From: Acinetobacter sp. Ac_5812
GTDB lineage: Bacteria; Pseudomonadota; Gammaproteobacteria; Pseudomonadales; Moraxellaceae
Assembly: GCF_013072695.1 (NCBI RefSeq)
Contig: NZ_LXUK01000008.1
Location: 124,001-188,000, forward strand
Direction: 5' to 3'
Length of the DNA stretch: 64,000 bases
This document shows, one piece after another, positions 1 through 8,760 of the stretch; position 1 is the first letter of the stretch, and each line of letters starts with the position of its first letter. The notes under the pieces are model-generated. The model was not told the origin of the DNA, did no database searches, and saw nothing but the letters and a program-made list of their open reading frames with translations. Made by a program: the position numbers and the translations under genes.

Positions 1-380
1 CCATCTTGCATGGATGGGTAACGACCATTGTCTAGCTTATACTGATCCAACGCACCAGCAACCCCTTTTAAGGTAATACTGGTGGTATCGACTTTGGCCT
101 TTTCACCACGGCCCATCACATTCGGAACAATCAGTGCTGCCAAAACACCAAGAATTACAATAACAACCATCACCTCAATGAGTGTAAATCCTGAGGCACG
201 ATTCATTCGAGCAACGCTCGAACGTGCCGCAAGAGAAGAAGCTAGGCTTCGAGTGCGAGGATAAGCGCAAGACGAAGAGCTATGCTCTGAGTTGCAAGAT
301 TCCACAAGAGAAGAAGCTATGCTTCGAGTACGAGCATTCAAGCTACGTCCAACATTTTGTTTATCCATTGAATTATTCAT
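1..380 (-). CDS. gspG: Type II secretion major pseudopilin GspG (partial, C-terminus outside window)
   Basis: This is the major pseudopilin of the type II secretion system. It is made as a prepilin, cleaved by the prepilin peptidase (pilD lies at 57.9 kb) and assembled into the periplasmic pseudopilus. The class III signal is plain: GFTLIEV followed by a hydrophobic helix, then a GspG-like region (LDQYKLDNGRYPSMQDG) running off the window edge. The ATG at 380 has an AGAG element about 6 nt upstream and gives a 64-residue leader before the cleavage glycine, far longer than the usual 6-20. Most of the leader is encoded by a 75-bp modular repeat (RTRSIASSL and RTRSLASSL, 25 residues apart). An internal ATG at 206 would give a normal 6-residue leader (MNRASG) but has no Shine-Dalgarno sequence. 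The gene lies 23 nt downstream of gspF, in the same operon. Confidence 0.88.
   Translation of the reverse strand, partial: MNNSMDKQNVGRSLNARTRSIASSLVESCNSEHSSSSCAYPRTRSLASSLAARSSVARMNRASGFTLIEVMVVIVILGVLAALIVPNVMGRGEKAKVDTTSITLKGVAGALDQYKLDNGRYPSMQD
228..340. repeat. Modular hairpin repeat inside the gspG leader
   Basis: Two near-identical 30-mers (230-259 and 305-334, two differences) lie 75 bp apart with a third related module between them. Each module, read on the plus strand, is a CAAGA-type lead-in, a 5-bp mini-hairpin and a GAGT-GCRAGAT-type tail. The three hairpins are GAAGC-TAG-GCTTC, AGAGC-TAT-GCTCT and GAAGC-TAT-GCTTC, so the stems differ but stay paired. A module pair of 75 bp equals 25 codons, so it can sit in frame. 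Related modules occur at 61605-61770. I infer a dispersed repeat family. Confidence 0.8.
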
Positions 381-403
381 ATTCATCTCTTACATGTCAC
401 TCA

Positions 404-1609
404 TTAGATCATATTGTTCATATTAATAATTGGCAACATTACTGCAATAACAATCACCAATACAATTGCTGCCATAAAAATCAGCATCAAGGGTTCGAGT
501 AACGCCAGTAATGTGGAAATAAAGGTGGTGACCTCACGATCTTGCATGGTGGATGCGCGATCCAACATACGATCTAGCTCGCCTGATGCTTCACCGCTTC
601 GAATCATTTGTACCATCATTGGTGGGAAATAACCGCAACGCTCTAACTGTGTTGCCAAATTACCACCTTCTGTTACACGCTCCATCGCCACTTCAATCGC
701 ATCACGAATCACCCAGTTATTACTGACTTCAGCACCGATACGGAGAGCTTCAACCAAAGGCACCCCTGAACGGGTCAGAATCGATAAGGTACTGGCAAAA
801 CGTGCCGCATTTATACCACGCGAAAGTTTACCAAATAGTGGCAATCTGAGTGTTAATCGGTCAAATGCATAATGTCCCGCGGTGGTTCTTAAAAAACGGG
901 TAAACAAGATCACCGCGATAAAGGCCAGAATGAGCATGCCCAACCACGTATGTCGAATAAAGGCACTGGCTTTCATCAAAGCAACTGTGATCCAGGGCAA
1001 GGCTTCTTTGCTTTGTTCAAAGGTCTTTACGATTTCAGGCACGACGTAGGTCATCAGCCCCATCACGATCCCGAAAGACATCAACATCAGTACGATCGGA
1101 TAGATCATCGCACCCTGCACTTTCTTCTGCATGGCAAAACGGTTTTCGGTGTAGTCCGACAACTGATCTAAGATTAAATCAAGATGGCCTGAGCGCTCGC
1201 CTGCTGCAACTGTTGCAATATACAGTTCGGGAAATCGTCCCGATTGCTGCATACTTTTTGCCAGTGAATGCCCTTCCAAAACCTTGGACCGTACCGCGAT
1301 TAATAAGTTTTGGACATGTGATTTTTCACTTTGTTTACTCACTGCACGCAGTGCTTCTTCAAGTGGAATACCTGCAGCGACCAAGACTGAAAGCTGTCGG
1401 GTCATCAAGGCCAAATCATAGGCACTAAAGCTTTTTTTAAACCATGAGCGTTGTTGCTGTTTGTCTTTTTGCTCAACCGCATCGACCGCAATGGGTGTCC
1501 ATGCTTTATCGCGTAACTGTTGACGAATTTGGCGTGCAGAATCCCCTTCCAGCACACCTTTATGTTGCTTTCCTGAGGCATCAAGCGCGGTAAATTGATA
1601 AGCAGGCAT
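404..1609 (-). CDS. gspF: Type II secretion inner-membrane platform protein GspF
   Basis: 401 aa, the normal length for GspF. It is the polytopic inner-membrane platform protein of the type II secretion system and couples the GspE ATPase to pseudopilus growth. The N-terminus MPAYQFTALDASGK is the typical start of this family. Two repeated GspF domains are visible, about residues 65-190 (MTRQLSVLVAAGIPLEEAL) and 268-390 (STLSILTRSGVPLVEAL), with three hydrophobic segments near 165-195, 218-238 and 370-395. The T2SS assignment over PilC rests on the adjacent gspG and on a separate true pilC at 56.6 kb. It is transcribed away from priA across a 160-bp gap. No gspE or gspD is next to it, which fits scattered T2SS genes. 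Confidence 0.93.
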   Translation of the reverse strand: MPAYQFTALDASGKQHKGVLEGDSARQIRQQLRDKAWTPIAVDAVEQKDKQQQRSWFKKSFSAYDLALMTRQLSVLVAAGIPLEEALRAVSKQSEKSHVQNLLIAVRSKVLEGHSLAKSMQQSGRFPELYIATVAAGERSGHLDLILDQLSDYTENRFAMQKKVQGAMIYPIVLMLMSFGIVMGLMTYVVPEIVKTFEQSKEALPWITVALMKASAFIRHTWLGMLILAFIAVILFTRFLRTTAGHYAFDRLTLRLPLFGKLSRGINAARFASTLSILTRSGVPLVEALRIGAEVSNNWVIRDAIEVAMERVTEGGNLATQLERCGYFPPMMVQMIRSGEASGELDRMLDRASTMQDREVTTFISTLLALLEPLMLIFMAAIVLVIVIAVMLPIINMNNMI

Positions 1610-1770
1610 GGTTCTGTTCTAATTGTCCCAAAATAGTTGTTGTTACAGTTGCATCCGTGTTTGAAGTGAAACCTGAGCGTTTCACAAGAAATTCATCGAC
1701 ATAACACTTCGCACTTTAGCATAATTCCATGACATACAGTCATGCCATTTTACCCATGAATGAAGCCTAT

Positions 1771-3996
1771 ATGCCTACCGAAAATTCTAACGCTATTCTC
1801 TACCGTATTCGAGTCGCGATACCCGTCTATGTGTATGACACCTTTGACTATACAGTCAGTGCTGAGCAATATGCACAGGCACAAATCGGTGCACGCGTTG
1901 CCATTTCTTTTGGGCGGCAAAACCTCGTGGGAATTATTACTGAAAAAGTAGATCCTAACGAAGTATTTATAGGACAATTCAAACTTAAGGCCATCACAGA
2001 ATTACTTGATCAGGAAACGATTCTAGACCAACAAGTTTTAACTTTGTTGACATGGTCAGCACAATATTACCAATTCCCGATTGGTGAGGTCATGCAAAGT
2101 GCCTTGCCTACCTTATTAAGACAAGGGCGTGCCTTAGATATCCTATTTCATTTATGGAAAATCACACCGCATGATGACCCCAATGCCTTATTAAAACGTT
2201 CACAAAAACAATATGATGCTTATCAGGTTTTAAAGCTTCATCCTCACGGTGCTACTGAGAATGTGCTCAATCTCAGTGGTGTAGAAACCTCAACTTTAAA
2301 GGCATTAGAAAAAAAGGGCTTGGTTGAATGCTGTCTAGAACCGCATGATTTCACCCCAACGCCTGTGCAACTGGCACAAGTCCCTTTGACGCCCAACGAA
2401 GATCAAAAGAAAGCAATTCAACAGATCCTCAAAGCACAGTATCACTATCAGGCATTTTTACTCGATGGTTTGACTGGCAGTGGCAAAACTGAAGTTTATT
2501 TGCAAGTCATGCATGAGGTGTTAAAACAAGGCAAACAAGTATTGGTACTGGTGCCTGAAATTGGTCTAACCCCGCAAACGGTCGCCCGTTTTAAGTCACG
2601 GTTTCATTGCGATGTGGCCTTGCTTCATTCCGGTCTAAACGATTCGAAACGCTTACAGGCTTGGCAACATGCGCAAACGGGCAAAGCTTCCATTATTATT
2701 GGTACACGCTCTGCAATCTATACCCCACTGCCGCATCTAGGCTTAATCATTCTAGATGAGGAACATGATCTCTCCTTTAAGCAGCAAGAAGGTTTTCGTT
2801 ACCATACCCGCGATGTGGCTTTATATCGTGGTCATTTACAGAACTGTCCTGTCATTCTCGGTTCAGCCACCCCAAGTATTGACAGTTATCACTTGGTGGA
2901 ATCGGGCAAGTTACATCTGCTTGAGTTGAATCAGCGTGCAGGCGTCGCTGTACTGCCGAAAATGTATGTGGTGGATTTAAAAGTCGCAAAAAAGAAGCAT
3001 GGTCTGAGTCAAACCCTGATCGAACAGATCAAACATACTTTAGAACGTAAAGAACAGGTGCTGATCTTTTTAAATCGACGCGGTTATGCACCCATCCTGA
3101 TGTGTGAAAGCTGCGGTTGGCAAGCCAACTGCCCACATTGTGATGCGCATTTTACTTTGCATTCACAGCCCTACCATTATTTACATTGTCATCACTGCGG
3201 CACCATCAATCGCCTGCCTGATCATTGTCCTGCCTGTCAGAAGCAAAGCTTAAAAACCATTGGTGCAGGTACAGCAAAACTTGAAGAACATTTACAAGAG
3301 CTGTTCCCACATAATGAAGTTATTCGAGTCGATCGGGACAGTACCAGTCGAGTCGGTAGCTGGCAAAAGATCTATGATCGCATTCAGCAAAATAAGCCGA
3401 GCATTCTGTTGGGTACGCAAATGCTGGCCAAAGGTCATCATTTCCCGCATGTCACTCTTGTTGCGATTTTAGATATTGATGCTGGCTTACTCAGTGTCGA
3501 CCCACGTGCACCTGAGCGAACCGCGCAGCTGATTGTTCAGGTCGCCGGACGTGCTGGTCGTGGTGAGCATAAAGGCAGTGTTTATTTACAAAGCCTGCGC
3601 CCTGATCACCCGATGTTGACCACCCTGATTGAGCATGACTACCGTACTGTCGCAAAACAAATGCTGGCTGATCGCAAAGTTGCCCTGCTGCCGCCTTATC
3701 GTTATGCAGTATTGGTTCGGGTCGAATCTAAAGATCGCGACTATAGTCAGCAATTCTTAGCGGATATTGCACAACAATTACGGACAATGGCTGGCGAGAT
3801 TGTCGACATTTGGGGACCCATTCCTGCACCGATGGAGCGTAAAGCAGGCCGTTATCGTGCACATATGGTGATTTTGTCTAGCGATCGAGCAAAACTGCAT
3901 TTTTATTTACGCCAGTGGTGGCAACACGTCGTACACTTACCTCGCCAGCATCTACTGAGGCTATCGATTGATGTTGACCCGCAAGAGTTTAGTTAG
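1771..3996 (+). CDS. priA: Primosomal replication restart helicase PriA
   Basis: PriA is the superfamily 2 3'-5' helicase that recognises stalled forks and reloads the replisome. Visible features are an N-terminal 3'-DNA-binding domain (RVAIPVYVYDTFDYTV), Walker A GLTGSGKTE, the DEEH box of motif II, a zinc-binding cysteine cluster (CESCGWQANCPHC, then CHHC and CPAC) between the two helicase lobes, and a C-terminal domain ending near DVDPQEF. Three in-frame ATGs are possible (1729, 1756, 1771). None has a strong Shine-Dalgarno sequence. I chose 1771 because it has GAAG 5 nt upstream and gives an N-terminus of family-like length; the longer form adds 14 residues. It is divergent from gspF. No clear terminator follows. 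Confidence 0.93.
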   Translation: MPTENSNAILYRIRVAIPVYVYDTFDYTVSAEQYAQAQIGARVAISFGRQNLVGIITEKVDPNEVFIGQFKLKAITELLDQETILDQQVLTLLTWSAQYYQFPIGEVMQSALPTLLRQGRALDILFHLWKITPHDDPNALLKRSQKQYDAYQVLKLHPHGATENVLNLSGVETSTLKALEKKGLVECCLEPHDFTPTPVQLAQVPLTPNEDQKKAIQQILKAQYHYQAFLLDGLTGSGKTEVYLQVMHEVLKQGKQVLVLVPEIGLTPQTVARFKSRFHCDVALLHSGLNDSKRLQAWQHAQTGKASIIIGTRSAIYTPLPHLGLIILDEEHDLSFKQQEGFRYHTRDVALYRGHLQNCPVILGSATPSIDSYHLVESGKLHLLELNQRAGVAVLPKMYVVDLKVAKKKHGLSQTLIEQIKHTLERKEQVLIFLNRRGYAPILMCESCGWQANCPHCDAHFTLHSQPYHYLHCHHCGTINRLPDHCPACQKQSLKTIGAGTAKLEEHLQELFPHNEVIRVDRDSTSRVGSWQKIYDRIQQNKPSILLGTQMLAKGHHFPHVTLVAILDIDAGLLSVDPRAPERTAQLIVQVAGRAGRGEHKGSVYLQSLRPDHPMLTTLIEHDYRTVAKQMLADRKVALLPPYRYAVLVRVESKDRDYSQQFLADIAQQLRTMAGEIVDIWGPIPAPMERKAGRYRAHMVILSSDRAKLHFYLRQWWQHVVHLPRQHLLRLSIDVDPQEFS

Positions 3997-4118
3997 AAGC
4001 TTAGCCTGAGCTTGTTCAAGTTATCGAACGTTTTCCAATATCATCTGTTAAGATCATATTTTTACAGACGACTCATTTGAGTTAGTCTAGACAAAATAGA
4101 AAAAATTTGAGGCATTCA

Positions 4119-5939
4119 ATGTCTTTACTGCTACCGATTATTTTTTTAATGGCTGCGACTTTAATTTTTGTTCCATTAGCAAAACGTTATGCCGCCAATA
4201 CTGTTCTGGGTTATCTGATTGCAGGACTTTTACTTGGCTCCAGTGTTTCGGGCCTGATTGAAGACCCTCAGCTCATCAAGCAGTTGCTACATTTTGGTAT
4301 GATTGCAGTCATGTTCTTTGTCGGTTTTGCTTTTCGTCCCCAACAACTTTGGCTCGAGCGTAGAGGCATTCTAAAAAACAGCGGATTACAACTGCTAATC
4401 ATTACTCTTGTTCTGATTGGCGCATGTTTTTTACTGTTTAATGATGTGCTAACCAGTCTGATTCTCGGATGTGCTTTAGCGCTTTCCGCTGTGATCTTAC
4501 CGCAACAGCTTTTACAACAAAAACAGCAACTCAACAGCAAACTAGGACAAGCGACTTTAGCAACCTTACAATTTCAAGCCTTTGTTGCCGTCATCTTGAT
4601 TGTATTATTTCCATTACTCGAAGACACGGCTTCTACACGGCATGGCATTGCCTATTTTGCAGCCATCATCGCGACGTTTTCAGGATTATTCTTAGCCAGC
4701 CGTTATTTAGTTCGTCCAGCATTCCGTTTCTTAGCACGGAAAAATAGTATCCACCTCATTGCTGTACTCAGTTTATTGGTCTTAGTTTCTGTCATCCTCA
4801 TCATGGATATTTTAAATATTCATATTCTAATTGGTGCATTTCTGGGGGGCTTATTACTCGCAGAGACAGAATTTAAAAGTGAAGTTGAACGCATTCTTGA
4901 ACCCTTTAAAGATGCTGCAACAGGACTATTTTTTCTGGCCATCGGCTTGGGTCTTTCACTGCAACCACTTGTCCAAACACCATTATTGATCATTACATCA
5001 ATCTTTGGTTTAGTTGTTATCAAGGCCGTTGTGATTGGTGCAATCAGCTATTACCAACAGCGCCACGCCAAACTCAGTACCCTGTTTGCAATTACCTTGG
5101 CGCAAAGCGGCGAACTCAGTTTTATTCTGCTTAAGCTGGCAGAAAGCGAAAATTTACTCGGCAAAGACTTATTAGAACCAGCCTTTCTCATTATATTCGG
5201 GTCGATGCTTTTAACTCCGCTCCTGTACGAACTATTTGATCGAAAAATTTTGCCAATACTGCTAAAGAATAAAGTCGCTGTAACTGATGCTGATGTCCCA
5301 CAACATCCAATTCTCATCATTGGATTTGGCCGTTTTGGACAAGTCATCGCACGGGCCTTACACGCTCAAGGCAAACAATTCAGTGTAATTGATAGCAATC
5401 AACCCGATGCTGATTTTATCGAACAATATGGACATCGTTTCTTTGATGCCGATGTGACTCAAGTCGAGAACTTACGTGCTGCAGGCATTGAATATTGCAA
5501 ATTACTGATTGTTGCAATTGATGATGTTGAAGACAGTATGAATCTGGCGCGGCATCTACGTTTGAACTATCCAGACTTAAGCTTATTCGTCCGCGCCCGT
5601 GACCGCCATCATGCGCATTTACTCAGTGATTTAGGGGTACAGCATATTTGGCGTGAAACCTATGCTTCATCGTTAAATATGGCACAACAGGCTTTGATTG
5701 AAACAGGCCTCTCCATTAAAGACGCACATATTCAAATTGAGCGCTTTAAACAGGAAGATGAACAGCTACTCATGCAGCAACAATGGGCACACGATCAACA
5801 AGAAATACTTGAAAGCTATCCAAATGCCATGGCAGAACTTGAGTATTTATTTGCAAATGCCAAAACTTTGCATACAGATCGTGTGAGCAATGATCAAAAC
5901 ACACAAAGTGATGCAAATTCACCCAATGAAGCATCTTGA
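4119..5939 (+). CDS. Kef-type K+/H+ antiporter (CPA2 family) with RCK/TrkA-N domain
   Basis: 606 aa. The N-terminal ~380 residues form a cation/proton exchanger domain of 10-12 hydrophobic helices (from SLLLPIIFLMAATLIFVPLA). A Rossmann-fold TrkA-N/RCK domain follows at about residue 398 (ILIIGFGRFGQVIARAL), as in KefB/KefC. Family knowledge suggests glutathione- or nucleotide-gated potassium efflux. No KefF/KefG-type oxidoreductase is adjacent, so the exact Kef subtype is open. The start is the ATG at 4119, which has TTGAGG about 6 nt upstream; a TTG four codons earlier overlaps that element and is unlikely. The acidic, polar C-terminal tail (~570-606) is typical of a cytoplasmic tail. Confidence 0.88.
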   Translation: MSLLLPIIFLMAATLIFVPLAKRYAANTVLGYLIAGLLLGSSVSGLIEDPQLIKQLLHFGMIAVMFFVGFAFRPQQLWLERRGILKNSGLQLLIITLVLIGACFLLFNDVLTSLILGCALALSAVILPQQLLQQKQQLNSKLGQATLATLQFQAFVAVILIVLFPLLEDTASTRHGIAYFAAIIATFSGLFLASRYLVRPAFRFLARKNSIHLIAVLSLLVLVSVILIMDILNIHILIGAFLGGLLLAETEFKSEVERILEPFKDAATGLFFLAIGLGLSLQPLVQTPLLIITSIFGLVVIKAVVIGAISYYQQRHAKLSTLFAITLAQSGELSFILLKLAESENLLGKDLLEPAFLIIFGSMLLTPLLYELFDRKILPILLKNKVAVTDADVPQHPILIIGFGRFGQVIARALHAQGKQFSVIDSNQPDADFIEQYGHRFFDADVTQVENLRAAGIEYCKLLIVAIDDVEDSMNLARHLRLNYPDLSLFVRARDRHHAHLLSDLGVQHIWRETYASSLNMAQQALIETGLSIKDAHIQIERFKQEDEQLLMQQQWAHDQQEILESYPNAMAELEYLFANAKTLHTDRVSNDQNTQSDANSPNEAS

Positions 5940-5962
5940 GTTTTGGCAAATTGACACCATTA

Positions 5963-5991
5963 TTGACTGCATACTTGCACCTTTTTATAAA
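5963..5991 (+). promoter_or_regulatory. Sigma-70 promoter of hslO
   Basis: TTGACT and TATAAA separated by exactly 17 nt, about 66 nt upstream of the hslO start codon. Transcription would begin near 5998 and leave a structured leader of about 60 nt. Confidence 0.7.
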
Positions 5992-6006
5992 GCCCGAAGT
6001 GCTTTT

Positions 6007-6050
6007 CAAAGCAAGCTATTGCTTTGTTTCCCCTTAGAGGGGTACTGGAG
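6007..6050 (+). promoter_or_regulatory. Structured hslO 5' leader with two hairpins next to the ribosome site
   Basis: Two perfect stems lie directly before the Shine-Dalgarno sequence: CAAAGCAA/TTGCTTTG (6007-6026) and CCCC/GGGG (6030-6042). GGAG at 6047-6050 is the ribosome-binding site for the ATG at 6057. The pyrimidine run at 6024-6033 could alternatively pair with the GGAGAAA region. Whether this regulates translation is inference. Confidence 0.4.
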
Positions 6051-6056
6051 AAAAAT

Positions 6057-6932
6057 ATGTCTGATTTACGCCAACGTTTTTTTATCGAAGACTGTCCTGT
6101 ACGCGGTGAAGTAGTGCATTTGGAAGAAGCGCTTCAAACCATTTTGGCGCAACGTGAATATATGCCTGCGGTACAAAGCCTGTTGGGTGAAATGCTCAGT
6201 GCAACAGCCTTACTTGCCAGTACACTCAAGATTCGTGGCCGGATTAGTTTACAGATTCAAGCGACAGGTACATTCAAATGGGCGATGGCTGAATGCAACC
6301 ATTTAGGTGAAGTACGTGCCTTGGCCGATTACGAAGAAGATCCTCGTTTCGTTGAAGGTGGCGACAGTCGTACTGTGCTTGCGGCTTTAAGCAATCCAGT
6401 GCTGTTCATCAACATTGAACCTGAACACGGCGAACGCTATCAAGGGATCGTCCCACTTGATCAACCGACCTTGGCAGGTTGCTTGACACAGTATTATGAT
6501 TTGTCTGCACAGATCCCAACCCACATTGTATTGGCAACCAATAACCAACGTTCGGGTGGTCTATTGATTCAGCTACTTCCTCGTAATGATGAAGAAGAGC
6601 AAAAGTTGGTTGATGAAGATCTATGGCCTCGTTTGACCATGCTCACTGAAACCCTGAAACCCGAAGAGTTAACCGATCTTCCTGCAAATGAAATCCTCTA
6701 TCGTTTGTATAACGAAGAAGAAGTGCGCTTACCTGAAGTTGAGCAGTTAAAGTTTGGCTGTACGTGTTCTAAAGAACGTTGTGCCAATGCCTTGATCCAA
6801 ATCGGCGTGACTGCCGTTCATGAAACACTGGAAGCTCAAAACCCAATCCAAATGGATTGTCAATTCTGTAATACACGTTATGAATTTACTGCAGAAGAAG
6901 CTTTGGGCTTGTTCGGTGAACATTTAAGTTAA
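6057..6932 (+). CDS. hslO: Redox-regulated holdase chaperone Hsp33
   Basis: 291 aa. Hsp33 is a cytoplasmic holdase that protects unfolding proteins under oxidative stress and is activated when its zinc-binding cysteines are oxidised. The C-terminal redox switch is intact: C235-x-C237 and C268-x-x-C271, separated by about 30 residues as in the family. The N-terminal domain (EDCPVRGEVVHLEEALQTIL, then GEMLSATALLASTLK and RISLQIQATG) is characteristic. The start at 6057 has GGAG 6 nt upstream; an ATG 11 codons earlier falls inside the leader hairpins and is rejected. It has its own promoter and is followed by a strong terminator, so it is monocistronic. Confidence 0.95.
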   Translation: MSDLRQRFFIEDCPVRGEVVHLEEALQTILAQREYMPAVQSLLGEMLSATALLASTLKIRGRISLQIQATGTFKWAMAECNHLGEVRALADYEEDPRFVEGGDSRTVLAALSNPVLFINIEPEHGERYQGIVPLDQPTLAGCLTQYYDLSAQIPTHIVLATNNQRSGGLLIQLLPRNDEEEQKLVDEDLWPRLTMLTETLKPEELTDLPANEILYRLYNEEEVRLPEVEQLKFGCTCSKERCANALIQIGVTAVHETLEAQNPIQMDCQFCNTRYEFTAEEALGLFGEHLS

Positions 6933-6951
6933 TTGACTAAATGTTAAAAAT

Positions 6952-6980
6952 AAAAAAAGACGGGCTTCCGTCTTTTTTTA
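6952..6980. terminator. Rho-independent terminator after hslO
   Basis: A-run, stem AGACGG/CCGTCT with a GCTT loop, then a T-run. The flanking A and T runs make it usable on both strands. Confidence 0.9.
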
Positions 6981-7050
6981 TTTTGTATTAAGGTCTATGC
7001 GATAAAACAATTTTCAAATCTCCCAAGAACATAGACCTTAATTTTGCCTT

Positions 7051-7662
7051 ATGAATTACTTCGAATACTTGCTGTTTATCGTCAGTGTAGTTGTACTGAT
7101 TGCTACCCCTGGTCCTGTGATGATTTTGGTGGCCAGTGCTGGCCTTAAGGGAGGCTATAAAAAAGCACTAGAGACGATTTTTGGAACCAACTTCGCCTCT
7201 TTAATCCTGATTTTTATTTCCGTACTGATTCTCAAGGGTTTTCTCACCATTGATGAAAACTACCTCAAAGCCATTCGTATATTCGGTTGCCTTTATATTG
7301 CTTATCTGGGCTATAGCATTATTAAAGAAGTGCTTCAGGCACCACATCCAACCGCCATCCAAACCGTGTCTGCACAAAGTAGTGGCTTTAAAAAAGGCTT
7401 TTTGGTGGGAATTTCCAATCCGAAAGATATTATTTTCTTTTCGGCTTTTTTCCCGCAATTTATTAACATCTCACCGAGTATCAATTTCAGTTTAAGTCTA
7501 CTCACAGTGACCTGGATTATTTTGGACTTTCTCACCTTGTCTTTGGTCTATCTATTCTTCCGCAGCCTTTCTCAAAGCCGTATTTATCCAAAGATTCTTG
7601 GTCTATGTGGTGTTTTATTGGTCTTGATTGCGCTCTATGGACTGGTCGATACCTTTATCTAA
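7051..7662 (+). CDS. LysE/RhtB-family amino-acid exporter
   Basis: 203 aa, the normal length for the LysE/RhtB superfamily of small exporters with about six membrane helices. The family signature is at the N-terminus: VLIATPGPVMILV followed by GxxxGYKKALETIFGTNFASLI. The middle carries FKKGFLVGISNPKDIIFFSAFFPQFI, the conserved NPK motif of RhtB proteins. The substrate cannot be read from the sequence; homoserine, threonine, lysine and arginine are the usual possibilities. The gene stands alone between the hslO terminator and an inverted repeat upstream of cbpA, and no LysR-type regulator is adjacent. Confidence 0.88.
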   Translation: MNYFEYLLFIVSVVVLIATPGPVMILVASAGLKGGYKKALETIFGTNFASLILIFISVLILKGFLTIDENYLKAIRIFGCLYIAYLGYSIIKEVLQAPHPTAIQTVSAQSSGFKKGFLVGISNPKDIIFFSAFFPQFINISPSINFSLSLLTVTWIILDFLTLSLVYLFFRSLSQSRIYPKILGLCGVLLVLIALYGLVDTFI

Positions 7663-7735
7663 AATCGACCTCAAGTCCACATTAAAAGCCATAGCGACCT
7701 ACATTTTTAGCCAAACAGAACAAGTCTTATACAAT

Positions 7736-7762
7736 CGAATCCATTGAAATCTCTTGGATTCG
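7736..7762. repeat. Inverted repeat upstream of cbpA
   Basis: CGAATCCA and TGGATTCG form a perfect 8-bp inverted repeat with an 11-nt loop, followed at once by the palindrome TTTCAT-A-ATGAAA (7763-7775). There is no T-run, so it is not a clear terminator. It could be an operator or a leader hairpin of cbpA. Confidence 0.5.
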
Positions 7763-7804
7763 TTTCATAATGAAATAAACACATCATTATATTTATTATA
7801 GATC

Positions 7805-8749
7805 ATGGCAAAAAATTATTATGAAGAGCTTGGTGTTTCAAGAGACGCCACAGCAGATGAAATCAAAAAAGCCTATCGTAAATTGGCACGTAAATACCAT
7901 CCTGACATTAGCAAAGAAACTGATGCTGAAGCTAAAATGCAGGCGATTAACGTCGCCTATGACACTTTGAGTGACAGTACTAAAAAAGCAGAATATGACC
8001 AAATGCTGGATCATCCTCAGGGCTTTTCTAATGCGGGCCAAGGCCAGCATAGTGGTTTTGACGGTTCACAGTTCTATCGTCAAAGCTCAGGTGATGGCGC
8101 TGACTTTAGTGGCTTTGAAGACTTATTTGGTCGCTTTGGCTCAGGCTTTGGTGGCGGGCAACAGCGCTCTCAACGCCAGCAACGCAGTTATCGTGGTGAA
8201 GATCAGCACGCCAGTATTCAGGTCGATGTAGACATTGCCTACCATGGCGCAACTCAACAGATCACCTTACAAATTCCGACCTACAATGTGTATGGTGAAC
8301 CTGAAGTGCAACGGAAAACCCTAGAGGTTAAGATTCCAAAAGGCATGAAGGAAGGTCAGCAAATCCGCCTCAATGGTCAAGGTCAAAGTGGTGTTAACGG
8401 CGGAGAAAATGGTGATCTGTATATCGAGATTCAATATAAAGATACCGAACGTCTTCGAGTCGAAGGTGCTGATGTCTATCAAACCATTGATGTCAGCCCT
8501 TGGGAAGCTGGTTTGGGCCAAAGCATCGAGCTGAGCACGCCTGCTGGGCAACTCAAAGTGAACTTACCGAAAAATGCCAAGAATGGGCAACAGTTACGCT
8601 TAAAAGACAAAGGCATTCCCAACAAAACTGCCGGGCAGTTATACCTGATTATTAATATTGTTTTACCACCCGTACATAATGAGCAAGAGCAACAGGCTTA
8701 TCAACAATTTGCCGATGCCTTTGCTTCATTCCGACCTCGCGCCTCATAA
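7805..8749 (+). CDS. cbpA: DnaJ-like co-chaperone CbpA
   Basis: 314 aa. CbpA is a J-domain protein that stimulates DnaK and also binds curved DNA in E. coli. The J domain spans residues 1-70 with the catalytic HPD at residues 32-34. A glycine/phenylalanine-rich linker follows (GFSNAGQGQHSGF to GSGFGGGQQ), then two beta-rich C-terminal substrate-binding domains. The DnaJ zinc-finger CxxCxGxG repeats are absent, which separates CbpA from DnaJ. The gene is 11 nt upstream of cbpM, the usual partner. The start codon follows an A/T-rich region with no strong Shine-Dalgarno sequence. Confidence 0.93.
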   Translation: MAKNYYEELGVSRDATADEIKKAYRKLARKYHPDISKETDAEAKMQAINVAYDTLSDSTKKAEYDQMLDHPQGFSNAGQGQHSGFDGSQFYRQSSGDGADFSGFEDLFGRFGSGFGGGQQRSQRQQRSYRGEDQHASIQVDVDIAYHGATQQITLQIPTYNVYGEPEVQRKTLEVKIPKGMKEGQQIRLNGQGQSGVNGGENGDLYIEIQYKDTERLRVEGADVYQTIDVSPWEAGLGQSIELSTPAGQLKVNLPKNAKNGQQLRLKDKGIPNKTAGQLYLIINIVLPPVHNEQEQQAYQQFADAFASFRPRAS

Positions 8750-8760
8750 GGAGTAAGATC

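Noticed and set aside
224..502. A 92-codon plus-strand open frame through the gspG repeat and the gspF-gspG junction
   Set aside because: It is antisense to gspG and its ORF is open only because the repeat lacks stops in several frames.
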